Shown: positions 1 to 5,989, counted from the stretch's first letter. The stretch: 9,630 bases of DNA from an uncultured cyanobacterium (GCA_938029995.1 CALHGI010000342.1:1-9630); one strand, 5' to 3'. Made by a program: numbers and translations. Notes: a model not told the origin generated them from the letters alone.

Positions 1-51
1 ATTTTTAGCGTTGACGCTGCTAGGCTATATAGCAACTATTTTGCCGACCCC
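1..51 (+). promoter_or_regulatory. Upstream edge of the nucleoside hydrolase gene, possible promoter remnants
   Basis: A TTGACG box (11-16) resembles a -35 element, but no good -10 lies 16-18 bases downstream. Two small palindromes are present: AGCG-TTGA-CGCT (7-18) and the perfect GCTATATAGC (24-33). No Shine-Dalgarno is visible before the ATG at 52. The window starts too close to say more, so this is a weak call. Confidence 0.2.
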
Positions 52-984
52 ATGGCCCGTCCAATTATTATTGACTGCGATCCTGGCGTGGACGATGCGA
101 TCGCACTGCTTCTCGCCTTTGCCCATCCCACCGCCCTCAACATCCTCGGCATCACCACCGTCGCAGGCAATGTGCCCCTGCACTACACCAGCCAAAACGC
201 GCTCCAGCTGTGTGCCCTCGCCAACCGTAAGGACATTCCCGTCTATGCCGGCTGTCCCCGGCCCCTGCTCCGGCCCCTATTTACCGCCGCCGATATCCAT
301 GGAGCCACGGGCTTACAAGGGACTCAGCTACCCCAACCCCAGCAGCCCCTAATGGTGCAACACGCTGTTGCATATTTAATTGAAACCCTGCAACAGGCCC
401 CTGAACCCGTCACCCTCGCCACCCTTGGCCCCTTAACAAACCTGGCCGTTGCCCTGATCCAAGCCCCCCAGATCGCCCACAAAATTGACACCATCGTTGC
501 CATGGGCGGAGCCATCACCCACGGCAACATCACCCCCGCCGCCGAATTCAACATCTACGTCGATCCCCATGCCGCCCAGGTCGTATTCTCCTCCGGTATT
601 CCCCTGCGGCTCATGACCCTCGACACCACCCACCAAGTACTCACCACTCCCCAGCGCCTAGACGCCTTCCGACAGCTCCACACCCCCATCGGTGATGCCG
701 CAGCCGACCTCCTGGCCCACTACGGCACCCCAGATCAAGAACGCTATGGCATGGTGGGAGCCCCCCTCCACGATCCCTGCGTCATCGCTTATTTGCTCAA
801 ACCAGAGCTATTTACCTTCCGAGACACCTACACCACCATCGACATCACCAGCCCTGAAAATCTTGGCCGTACGGTGGTTGACTGGTGGGGCCGCACAGAT
901 CAACCGCCCAATGCCCAAGTGGCAGAATCTGTAGACGCCGTCGGTCTCTATGGACTGCTGCTGGAGTCTTTCCAGACTGCTTGA
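52..984 (+). CDS. Nucleoside hydrolase (inosine-uridine preferring family)
   Basis: This 310-residue protein is a complete member of the IUNH/Rih nucleoside hydrolase family. These enzymes cleave the N-glycosidic bond of ribonucleosides to give a free base and ribose in salvage. The N-terminal calcium-binding signature DCDPGVDDA is intact at residues 8-16, supplying the D10, D14 and D15 ligands. VAGN (37-40), MGG (151-153), the EFNIYVDP block with E165, N167 and D171, and the C-terminal HD pair (H240-D241 in PLHDPC) match the family's catalytic and ribose-binding positions. There is no signal peptide, so it should be cytoplasmic. The ATG at 52 puts the signature at the usual distance from the N-terminus. 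Substrate preference among purine and pyrimidine nucleosides cannot be read from the sequence, so no rih symbol is given. Third codon positions are strongly C-biased, unlike the same-strand genes further right. Confidence 0.95.
   Translation: MARPIIIDCDPGVDDAIALLLAFAHPTALNILGITTVAGNVPLHYTSQNALQLCALANRKDIPVYAGCPRPLLRPLFTAADIHGATGLQGTQLPQPQQPLMVQHAVAYLIETLQQAPEPVTLATLGPLTNLAVALIQAPQIAHKIDTIVAMGGAITHGNITPAAEFNIYVDPHAAQVVFSSGIPLRLMTLDTTHQVLTTPQRLDAFRQLHTPIGDAAADLLAHYGTPDQERYGMVGAPLHDPCVIAYLLKPELFTFRDTYTTIDITSPENLGRTVVDWWGRTDQPPNAQVAESVDAVGLYGLLLESFQTA
97..104. repeat. HIP1 palindrome GCGATCGC
   Basis: This is an exact copy of the highly iterated palindrome common in cyanobacterial chromosomes, inside the nucleoside hydrolase gene. 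It supports the cyanobacterial origin. Two more copies lie at 6700 and 7360. Confidence 0.85.
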
Positions 985-1034
985 GCCCGTTCTTTGAGCA
1001 AGTGTGTCACTTTACGGCACAGTTAAACAGCGAT

Positions 1035-1043
1035 TGCTAAAAT
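1035..1043 (+). promoter_or_regulatory. Candidate extended -10 promoter for the 1068 gene
   Basis: TGC-TAAAAT (1035-1043) fits an extended -10 element (TGn plus a 5/6 match to TATAAT). No -35 is recognisable at 17 bases. Transcription would start near 1050, leaving a short leader of about 18 bases before the ATG at 1068. An AGAG a few bases before the ATG could act as a weak ribosome binding site. Confidence 0.35.
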
Positions 1044-1067
1044 GCCCCTAGGCGATCCGGTAGAGTA

Positions 1068-1655
1068 ATGCCTTACACCACCCAGCAACTTATCGACATT
1101 CTCGATCAAGAACTCAAAGCCGCTTGGCGTGGAGAACGGGTCTTACTTTCCACCGACGATCGTCTGGCCAATCCCGTTGTTTCCAAAGCCATCGGTGCCG
1201 ATAAACTCAGCAAAGTCTTTGCCTATCAAGACTTTCGCGCCCAAATCCATCAGTACCAGCGGGACCACAATATTTCAGGTCTGGTGTGGCATCCCTGCAC
1301 CTTCAAAGAGCACACCATTCAACTACCCGAGATTCATCCAGACCTCACCGCTATCCAGGCCGACAAAGTAGCGCTTGCGGCGGCCAAAGCCAGCATTCTT
1401 CAATTTTGGGAGGCCTCCATTGACGGCTTGCGCCTTTGGGCTGCCGGACATGAACCGGTTGAGATTGACCCTACCCAAGTCGAAGCCTATATCCAAGAAG
1501 CCGAGTGGGCGGACCTCACGGCTACCCGTAGCGAACTCTACCTCGGCCTATGCTGGGGTAACCCAAAAGAGTGCTACTGCGATTGGGCCTATCCAGAATC
1601 AGGCTGTCATCGTGTAATTGCCGCCGTCGCTGAACCTAGCGATATTAAGGTATAG
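1068..1655 (+). CDS. Conserved hypothetical protein with Cys/His-rich C-terminus
   Basis: I do not recognise this 195-residue protein and assign no function. It is soluble-looking, with no signal peptide or membrane segment, and probably alpha-helical in its first 60 and central (95-150) residues. It carries HPC at 75-77 and a dense C-terminal group C162, C169, C171, C180 and H181 (spacing C-x6-C-x-C-x8-C-H), which could bind a metal or form disulphides. Four Trp residues lie between 114 and 173. The reading frame is convincing: codon use matches the preceding gene, the start follows a plausible extended -10, and the stop sits 20 bases before a strong terminator. The gap of 83 bases from the nucleoside hydrolase allows co-transcription but does not require it. 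The gene converges on the RuBisCO operon. Confidence 0.8.
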   Translation: MPYTTQQLIDILDQELKAAWRGERVLLSTDDRLANPVVSKAIGADKLSKVFAYQDFRAQIHQYQRDHNISGLVWHPCTFKEHTIQLPEIHPDLTAIQADKVALAAAKASILQFWEASIDGLRLWAAGHEPVEIDPTQVEAYIQEAEWADLTATRSELYLGLCWGNPKECYCDWAYPESGCHRVIAAVAEPSDIKV

Positions 1656-1674
1656 ACGCGGCCCTAAGCGACAC

Positions 1675-1715
1675 AAAAAAGAGCGGAAGAACCTTGAAGT
1701 TCTCCCGCTCTTTTT
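1675..1715. terminator. Bidirectional intrinsic terminator between the 1068 gene and rbcS
   Basis: A stem pairs 1681-1692 with 1699-1710: six pairs (GAGCGG/CCGCTC), one A-C mismatch, then five pairs, with a six-base loop. Six A's precede the stem (1675-1680) and five T's follow it (1711-1715), so each strand has a U-tract after the hairpin. It lies 20 bases after the stop of the plus-strand gene and 36 bases after the stop of rbcS on the minus strand, so it should end both converging transcripts. Confidence 0.9.
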
Positions 1716-1750
1716 AACTAGTTGTTGTTGCAACTATTGGCCACTAAGGC

Positions 1751-2095
1751 TTAGTAGCGGTAGCCACCACCAGAACCGGGCTTGTGAACGATGAAGCTAA
1801 GGATTTGGCACTGCTTCACGTTGTCGAAGCCAACTACACGGATGAAGCAGTCGGGGTACTCAGAGCGGCAAGCCTGGACTTCGTCCAAAACTTCGCGGGT
1901 GCTCTTAGCATCGAACATGGGAAGCTTCCACAGAGTCCAGTAGTAAGTTGTGGGATCAGAATCCTCATTGAACTCAACAGCAGGGAAATAGCCTTGCTCG
2001 AGTACATAGTGGATCTGGCGCTCGATTTGAGCATCAGATAGGGGGGGAAGATAGGATAGCGTTTCGTAACGACGCTCTTTAGGCAGAGTTTTCAT
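1751..2095 (-). CDS. rbcS: RuBisCO small subunit (Form IB)
   Basis: This 114-residue protein is the small subunit of ribulose-1,5-bisphosphate carboxylase/oxygenase, which caps the L8 core to give the L8S8 holoenzyme in carboxysomes. Family blocks are clear: the N-terminal [15 protein letters not shown], the [11 protein letters not shown] strand region, and the C-terminal block with [12 protein letters not shown] followed by a SFIVHKP segment. Length matches cyanobacterial RbcS, and there is no plastid transit peptide. A short Gly-rich tail (GSGGGYRY) ends the protein. It is the last gene of rbcL-rbcX-rbcS, 55 bases after rbcX, and is followed by an intrinsic terminator. Only a weak ribosome binding site (GAG) precedes its ATG. 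Confidence 0.98.
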   Translation of the reverse strand: MKTLPKERRYETLSYLPPLSDAQIERQIHYVLEQGYFPAVEFNEDSDPTTYYWTLWKLPMFDAKSTREVLDEVQACRSEYPDCFIRVVGFDNVKQCQILSFIVHKPGSGGGYRY

Positions 2096-2124
2096 AATCT
2101 ACTCGTCGGTATCGGTTTACAACG

Positions 2125-2137
2125 GCTGTTAAACAGC
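2125..2137. repeat. Palindrome GCTGTT-A-AACAGC in the rbcX-rbcS spacer
   Basis: A perfect six-base inverted repeat around one base lies midway in the 55-base spacer, about 30 bases before the rbcS start. The one-base centre makes a stable RNA hairpin unlikely without opening the inner pairs. It could be a protein site or chance. Confidence 0.3.
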
Positions 2138-2150
2138 ACAAAATCTGTCA

Positions 2151-2546
2151 TCACTCGGACAAGGATTCTCCATCACTTGCATCAGCGTTGCTCTTCAACT
2201 CTTCAGAACTCATTTGAGTAATGCGTTCCAAATGCTGTTTGCGATGCTCGATATTTGCCTGTTGAATCCCCGTGATTACCATCTCTGGAAGAAATTCAGT
2301 AATCTCTTCCGCCAGATGCTGACGAACAGTCATAACCCGTAGGGCTAAATCAGCCTGTTCCTGCATGAGGGAAGCAATAAACGCTTCACCATCCTGCAAC
2401 TTATCTCGGGAGGCAAACTCGTTGAACCAGTAAGAACGAGGCAAATTAGTCTCGCGTAACTGTCCCATAACTACTCGAACCGCCTGATAGGTTAGATAGC
2501 TTGTCAGCGTCTTAGCCGTATCTTTTGCAATTCGCTTGAGGTCCAT
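2151..2546 (-). CDS. rbcX: RbcX, RuBisCO assembly chaperone
   Basis: This 131-residue protein is the homodimeric, all-helical RbcX chaperone. It holds the C-terminal peptide of newly folded RbcL and promotes assembly of RbcL8 before RbcS binds. Positions known to matter in RbcX are present: groove residues Y17 and Y20, rim residues Q29 and E32, and peripheral R70; position 50 is Leu where Ile is known. The C-terminal tail after about residue 110 is acidic and Ser-rich, as is common and variable in this family. It sits between rbcL and rbcS, and the window's RbcL carries the recognised target motif. The ATG at 2546 has a GAG seven bases upstream as a weak ribosome binding site and lies just downstream of a small hairpin. 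Confidence 0.97.
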   Translation of the reverse strand: MDLKRIAKDTAKTLTSYLTYQAVRVVMGQLRETNLPRSYWFNEFASRDKLQDGEAFIASLMQEQADLALRVMTVRQHLAEEITEFLPEMVITGIQQANIEHRKQHLERITQMSSEELKSNADASDGESLSE

Positions 2547-2556
2547 AGGTCAGCTC

Positions 2557-2575
2557 AATGCATTTTGTGTGCATT
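2557..2575 (-). repeat. Small hairpin just upstream of rbcX
   Basis: AATGCA (2557-2562) and TGCATT (2570-2575) form a perfect six-base inverted repeat with a seven-base spacer. In the operon mRNA it ends ten bases before the rbcX ATG, next to the weak ribosome binding site. It could tune rbcX translation or mark an RNA processing point. The stem is AT-rich and modest. Confidence 0.4.
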
Positions 2576-2609
2576 AAAGCAGGTTCAAACAGCTGATGCA
2601 GTAACCAAA

Positions 2610-2664
2610 GCAGCATTTTTAATGACCGTGCCAAGGGTATTGGCAACCGCAAAAATCCTGCTGC
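2610..2664 (-). promoter_or_regulatory. Nested hairpin in the rbcL-rbcX spacer
   Basis: An outer stem pairs 2610-2620 with 2651-2664: GCAGC/GCTGC plus ATTTTT/AAAAAT, with a three-base bulge at 2657-2659. Inside it is a perfect stem TGCCAA/TTGGCA (2629-2634 with 2640-2645) and a five-base loop. On the transcribed strand it begins 14 bases after the rbcL stop codon and is followed by a TTTGGTT stretch. That makes it a candidate attenuator, or a 3' stabilising structure that raises rbcL mRNA over rbcX-rbcS mRNA. The structure is seen in the sequence; the role is inferred. Confidence 0.55.
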
Positions 2665-2678
2665 CCCAGCTGTAGTGA

Positions 2679-4109
2679 TTAGATAGTGTCCATGGTCTCG
2701 AATTCGAACTTGATTTCCTTCCAAAGCTCACAAGCTGCAGCCAGCTCAGGAGACCACTTGCAAGCTTCACGAATGATGTCGCCACCTTCACGGGACAAGT
2801 TACGACCTTCGTTACGAGCCTGAACACAAGCTTCAAGTGCAACACGGTTAGCCGTTGCACCAGGTGCGTTACCCCAAGGGTGACCCAGAGTACCACCACC
2901 AAACTGAAGCACGGAATCGTCACCAAAGATTTCCACCAGGGCAGGCATGTGCCATACGTGGATACCACCGGAAGCTACGGCCATTACGCCGCCCATAGCT
3001 GCCCAGTCTTGAGTGAAGTAGATACCGCGAGACTTGTCTTGCTCAATGTAGTTCTCACGGAGTAGGTCTACGAAACCAAGGGTACCGGCGCGGTCACCCT
3101 CAAGCTTACCTACAACAGTACCGGTGTGAATGTGGTCACCACCAGACATCCGCAAGCACTTAGCCAATACGCGGAAGTGAATACCGTGGTTCTTCTGACG
3201 GTCGATTACTGCGTGCATTGCGCGGTGAATGTGCAGTAGGACGCCGTTGTCGCGACACCAGTGGGAAAGCGTGGTGTTAGCGGTGAAACCAGCGGTTAAG
3301 AAGTCATGCATGACGATGGGCTGGTCGAGTTCCTTGGCGTACTCGGCCCGCTTGATCATCTCTTCACAGGTGGAAGCGGTTACGTTCAGGTAGTGACCCT
3401 TGATTTCGCCAGTTTCTGCCTGGGCCTTAGTAATGGCATCAGCACAGAACAAGAAGCGATCACGCCAGCGCTGGAAGGGCTGAGAGTTAATGTTCTCGTC
3501 ATCCTTAGTGAAGTCAAGACCACCACGTAGGCACTCATAAACCGCACGGCCATAGTTCTTAGCAGATAGACCGAGCTTAGGCTTAATGGTGCAACCCAAC
3601 ATGGGACGGCCATACTTGTTAAGCTTGTCGCGCTCAACCTGAATACCGTGGGGAGGACCTTGGAATGTCTTGAGGTAAGCAACGGGAATGCGAAGGTCCT
3701 CTAGACGTAGGGCACGTAGGGCCTTGAAACCGAATACGTTACCAACCAAGGATGTCAGTAGGTTGGTTACAGAACCCTCTTCAAATAGATCGAGGGGATA
3801 AGCAACGTAGCAAATGTATTGATTGTCTTCGCCGGGAACGGGCTCAATGTCATAGCAACGACCCTTGTACCGATCCATATCGGTTAAGAGGTCGGTCCAT
3901 ACAGTGGTCCATGTACCTGTAGAAGACTCTGCTGCAACAGCTGCTGCGCACTCTTCTGGGGGAACCCCAGGCTGAGGCGTCATCCGGAAAGCGGCCAAGA
4001 TATCTGTATCTTTTGGCGTGTAGTCCGGTGTGTAATAGGTCAGCTTGTAATCTTGTACACCAGCTTTGTAACCAGCCTTCGACTGCGTCGACGTCTGAGA
4101 GTAAGACAT
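2679..4109 (-). CDS. rbcL: RuBisCO large subunit (Form IB)
   Basis: The 476-residue catalytic subunit fixes CO2 onto ribulose-1,5-bisphosphate in the Calvin cycle. All key residues are present (spinach number plus one): E61, T66 and N124; K176 and K178 in TIKPKLG; the carbamylated lysine K202 with D204 and E205 in [11 protein letters not shown]295; H328; loop-6 K335; and S380. The C-terminus [10 protein letters not shown] (465-474) is the RbcX-binding motif. The start is the ATG at 4109 (MSYSQT, the usual cyanobacterial N-terminus), preceded by AGGA eight bases upstream. An in-frame ATG at 4130 would add seven residues (MIHRKGD) that include the translated ribosome binding site and is rejected. 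This is the first gene of the operon. Its long, structured leader suggests post-transcriptional control. Confidence 0.99.
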   Translation of the reverse strand: MSYSQTSTQSKAGYKAGVQDYKLTYYTPDYTPKDTDILAAFRMTPQPGVPPEECAAAVAAESSTGTWTTVWTDLLTDMDRYKGRCYDIEPVPGEDNQYICYVAYPLDLFEEGSVTNLLTSLVGNVFGFKALRALRLEDLRIPVAYLKTFQGPPHGIQVERDKLNKYGRPMLGCTIKPKLGLSAKNYGRAVYECLRGGLDFTKDDENINSQPFQRWRDRFLFCADAITKAQAETGEIKGHYLNVTASTCEEMIKRAEYAKELDQPIVMHDFLTAGFTANTTLSHWCRDNGVLLHIHRAMHAVIDRQKNHGIHFRVLAKCLRMSGGDHIHTGTVVGKLEGDRAGTLGFVDLLRENYIEQDKSRGIYFTQDWAAMGGVMAVASGGIHVWHMPALVEIFGDDSVLQFGGGTLGHPWGNAPGATANRVALEACVQARNEGRNLSREGGDIIREACKWSPELAAACELWKEIKFEFETMDTI

Positions 4110-4112
4110 ATC

Positions 4113-4121
4113 TCCCTTCCT
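4113..4121 (-). promoter_or_regulatory. rbcL Shine-Dalgarno region, AGGAAGGGA
   Basis: On the transcribed strand AGGAAGGGA runs from 4121 to 4113. Its AGGA lies eight bases before the ATG at 4109, which decides that start over the upstream one at 4130. The same nine bases are exactly complementary to leader positions 4169-4161, so the site can be masked by the leader. Confidence 0.8.
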
Positions 4122-4200
4122 GTGAATCAAACTAGATGGCTTAGAACTGTCGCAACACCTAGGAAGGGAAGACCAACGAATGCCTAGTACCTTCCTAGGT
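4113..4200 (-). promoter_or_regulatory. rbcL leader with mutually exclusive pairings (candidate translational switch)
   Basis: Three leader segments are involved, in transcript order. Segment 1 (4200-4190) reads ACCUAGGAAGG, segment 2 (4169-4157) reads UCCCUUCCUAGGU, and segment 3 (4121-4113) is the Shine-Dalgarno AGGAAGGGA. Segments 1 and 2 form a perfect 11-bp stem with a 22-base loop. Segments 2 and 3 form a perfect 9-bp stem with a 39-base loop, which would hide the ribosome binding site. Segment 2 cannot do both at once. The 1:2 stem is longer and is made first, so the default state would leave translation on. No ligand or protein is suggested by the sequence. The pairings are observed; the switching role is inference. 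Confidence 0.45.
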
Positions 4201-4272
4201 GGCTAAGTTCAAAAAATGGTATCGAGCAGCAAAAACTGCTAGACAGCCAAATTGACTGTTCTCCTTATTTCC

Positions 4273-4293
4273 TAGGCAGTTAGCTACTGCCTA
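4273..4293 (-). repeat. Perfect 8-bp hairpin in the distal rbcL leader
   Basis: TAGGCAGT (4273-4280) and ACTGCCTA (4286-4293) are perfect inverted repeats with a five-base loop, about 165 bases upstream of the rbcL start. If transcription begins near 4337 this hairpin lies in the leader. Its 5' flank on the plus strand (TTCCTAGG, 4269-4276) overlaps another sequence complementary to the switch segment at 4158-4165. Confidence 0.5.
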
Positions 4294-4308
4294 ATGCTTT
4301 AAGAATAC

Positions 4309-4324
4309 TATCAGCGATCTGATA
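4309..4324. promoter_or_regulatory. Inverted repeat TATCAG-N4-CTGATA upstream of rbcL
   Basis: A perfect six-base inverted repeat of 16 bases overall lies just downstream of the candidate rbcL transcription start. Its size and symmetry suit a dimeric DNA-binding regulator. I cannot assign it to a named regulator. Confidence 0.35.
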
Positions 4325-4343
4325 AGTTGAATTTAGGAAGTTC

Positions 4344-4376
4344 TGTATAGATTCATAACTTTTGTTTATGAATCTA
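4344..4376 (-). promoter_or_regulatory. Candidate rbcL promoter inside an 11-bp inverted repeat (possible operator)
   Basis: TAGATTCATAA (4348-4358) and TTATGAATCTA (4366-4376) form a perfect 11-bp inverted repeat with a seven-base spacer. On the minus strand the same stretch contains a possible promoter: TTCATA (4372-4367) and TATACA (4349-4344), each a 4/6 match, exactly 17 bases apart. Transcription would start near 4337 and give a leader of about 228 bases. A regulator bound to the repeat would cover both promoter boxes. LysR-type regulators of carbon-fixation genes use AT-rich dyads, but this site does not clearly match a consensus I can recall. Confidence 0.4.
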
Positions 4377-4567
4377 CGTGGAATACCATTAAGTTTTCGA
4401 AATATGAGCCCAGTTATACAGCGCGTAGGGATTTGCTGCTTAGCTAGACATCTATAAGCATCTTTGTGCCAAAAATACTATCCCATGAGGGTTGAGAAAG
4501 TCTTTTCTCTTTTAATAGAGTTTTTAGATTTACTAATGAATGGCAGGGGGGCTGGGGTTGATTTAGA

Positions 4568-4596
4568 TTGACACAGGTGCATGGGCACGCTATCAA
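4568..4596 (+). promoter_or_regulatory. Sigma70-type promoter for the propeller gene
   Basis: A perfect -35 box TTGACA (4568-4573) is separated by exactly 17 bases from TATCAA (4591-4596), a 4/6 match to the -10 consensus. Transcription should begin near 4603, leaving about 157 bases before the preferred GTG start at 4760. This is the best consensus promoter in the window. Confidence 0.7.
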
Positions 4597-4759
4597 AGGC
4601 ATCAAGCTACTTGTTGGCCGATGGCTCGGGCGCAATGGTGTGGGCTAACTCGTAGACTCGGTTATGGCCAAGTTAAAGTCTGTAGGTTCTCTGCGGAGTC
4701 TCTGCAGGTTTGGACGTGGATCAGGTTTTATATCTCGTAGACTCTCTGGAGACGTTGCT

Positions 4760-5845
4760 GTGATTTCTGCCAAGCAATTAATTCAACTAGCGGTGGGGGC
4801 GACACTGTTGGGCAGTGTCGCTGCTTCGGTTGGTGCTCAAGAATCGGACAGGACTCCTATCTATACTGATCCACCGCCAAGGGTTGAACCTTTGCCGTCG
4901 GATCGGCCCTTTCGGCGCAGTCCTCTGGTCACTGACTTTCAGGTGGGGGCGCTGCAGTCCGACTATACCGGCAGTCTTTGGGTGGGGTCCCACCAGGGGT
5001 TGGCCCGGATTAATCCGGCAACGGGGGTGATTCAGTCTCGGGTAAACGTTCCCAATCGGTTTATTGATGCCATGGCCCAGGACCGGGTGGGTCGGGTTTG
5101 GCTAGGCACCTACAACGGTCTGGTGCGGGTGGACCCTCGCATCAATCAGATTACGGCGCAAAATTTCCGCCTACCGTCCAATCGCGTGTTGGACATGGTG
5201 ATTGATGGTCGTGGTTTTTTGTGGGTGGGTACCGATCAAGGCTTGGCGTTGATTAGTCCCGATCGGGGGCTGTTGATGACCACCTTGCAAGATCTGCCGG
5301 GGATTAGTGCCAATGCCTTGACGGTGGATCAGGCTGGCCAGCTCTGGGTGGGTACCTTGACGGGCTTAGTGCGGGTGGATACGGCGACGGCGTTTATTCT
5401 CAATCGGGTGACGAGTATCCCGGGCAGATCGGTGCAGACCATCGCGACGGGTCCCCAGGGGCAGCTTTGGGTGGGCACTGCCCAGGGGCTATTTGTGTTT
5501 GACCCAGAGACGGGGGCATTGCTCCGTTCTGTGACCGAAATGCGTGGCAAAAGTGTCACGTCCATTGATTTTGCGAAAACCCAAAGTTTGTGGGTTGGCA
5601 CAGAGAACGGGTTGTTTAAGTTGAATCCTTACAATGGGGCCATTGTTAGTCGAGTGCCTAATTTACCGTCGGCCCACGTCCTTTCTTTGGCAACGGATGT
5701 GAGTGATAAACTCTGGGTTGGAACGACGGAGGGCTTGGCCTGGGTAAGTTTGACCACGGGGCGGGCGAATGTCCATGAAGCCTTTAGGCGTCAGCAGGCG
5801 TCGACCGACGACGTGGAGGGAGCGGCCGATGGGGTTATCCAATAG
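4760..5845 (+). CDS. Exported seven-bladed beta-propeller protein (two-component-regulator propeller repeats)
   Basis: The protein is built from seven repeats around the motif LWVGTxxGL (Reg_prop type). The repeat tryptophans fall at residues 74, 114, 155, 196, 237, 278 and 319, spacings of 40 and then 41 five times, which predicts one closed seven-bladed propeller. I prefer the GTG at 4760: GGAG sits eight bases upstream, and it starts directly with a signal peptide (ISAKQL, hydrophobic to about residue 23, cleavage near VGA-Q). That makes 361 residues. An in-frame ATG at 4664 would add 32 residues rich in Arg, Ser and Gly with rare codons (AGG, AGA, ATA) and has no ribosome binding site. 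A Pro-rich linker (about 31-55) precedes the propeller and an acidic tail ends it. No kinase or DNA-binding domain is attached, unlike hybrid two-component sensors. Location is probably periplasmic or cell-surface; the ligand is unknown. Confidence 0.85.
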   Translation: MISAKQLIQLAVGATLLGSVAASVGAQESDRTPIYTDPPPRVEPLPSDRPFRRSPLVTDFQVGALQSDYTGSLWVGSHQGLARINPATGVIQSRVNVPNRFIDAMAQDRVGRVWLGTYNGLVRVDPRINQITAQNFRLPSNRVLDMVIDGRGFLWVGTDQGLALISPDRGLLMTTLQDLPGISANALTVDQAGQLWVGTLTGLVRVDTATAFILNRVTSIPGRSVQTIATGPQGQLWVGTAQGLFVFDPETGALLRSVTEMRGKSVTSIDFAKTQSLWVGTENGLFKLNPYNGAIVSRVPNLPSAHVLSLATDVSDKLWVGTTEGLAWVSLTTGRANVHEAFRRQQASTDDVEGAADGVIQ

Positions 5846-5864
5846 CTAACTCATCGATTCTGAT

Positions 5865-5907
5865 GTCCCATGTAGTCCCATACATTGGGATGCATCTGTG
5901 GGATGCA
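5865..5907. repeat. Paired direct and inverted repeats upstream of panB
   Basis: GTCCCAT occurs twice (5865-5871, 5875-5881) and TGGGATGCA occurs twice (5886-5894, 5899-5907). The TCCCA and TGGGA cores can pair as nested stems, and TGCATC-N5-GATGCA (5891-5907) is a separate perfect 6-bp hairpin. There is no T-tract, so it is not a standard terminator. It may be a regulatory site in the 144-base gap before panB. Confidence 0.45.
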
Positions 5908-5989
5908 CCTGAAGACAGTTTAGGTGTAACCCTTGGGGACCAGAGGTGGTTTGGCCGCTGGTGAAAAAGTGACTACGGTGTAATCAGCT

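Larger units (their letters stand above)
4110..4663. promoter_or_regulatory. Divergent intergenic region between rbcL and the propeller gene
   Basis: This 554-base stretch is the only gap above 300 bases. Its left part (4110-4380) holds the rbcL leader and promoter-proximal inverted repeats listed separately. Its middle (about 4380-4560) is AT-rich with no convincing gene. A small hairpin there pairs GAGAAA (4494-4499) with TTTCTC (4504-4509). Its right part carries the forward promoter at 4568-4596. A 63-codon minus-strand frame at 4444-4635 looks random and is not called. No tRNA or other known RNA gene was recognised. Confidence 0.7.

Noticed and set aside
11..352. Plus-strand frame overlapping the nucleoside hydrolase
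   Set aside because: It is Pro/Ser-rich out-of-frame translation of C-rich coding DNA; the frame from 52 has the full family signature.
1022..2137. Shared 10-mer GTTAAACAGC at 1022-1031 and 2128-2137
   Set aside because: It is a short match with no common context; likely chance, though the second copy is part of a palindrome.
2585..3682. Several reading frames of 60-130 codons overlapping rbcL on both strands
   Set aside because: They are shadows of the highly conserved rbcL frame with no recognisable protein features.
4107..4130. Longer rbcL start at 4130 giving an extra MIHRKGD
   Set aside because: The extension translates the ribosome binding site, and the MSYSQT start at 4109 matches cyanobacterial RbcL with AGGA at ideal spacing.
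4444..4635. 63-codon minus-strand reading frame in the intergenic region
   Set aside because: Composition looks random, there is no ribosome binding site, and it overlaps the strong forward promoter at 4568-4596.
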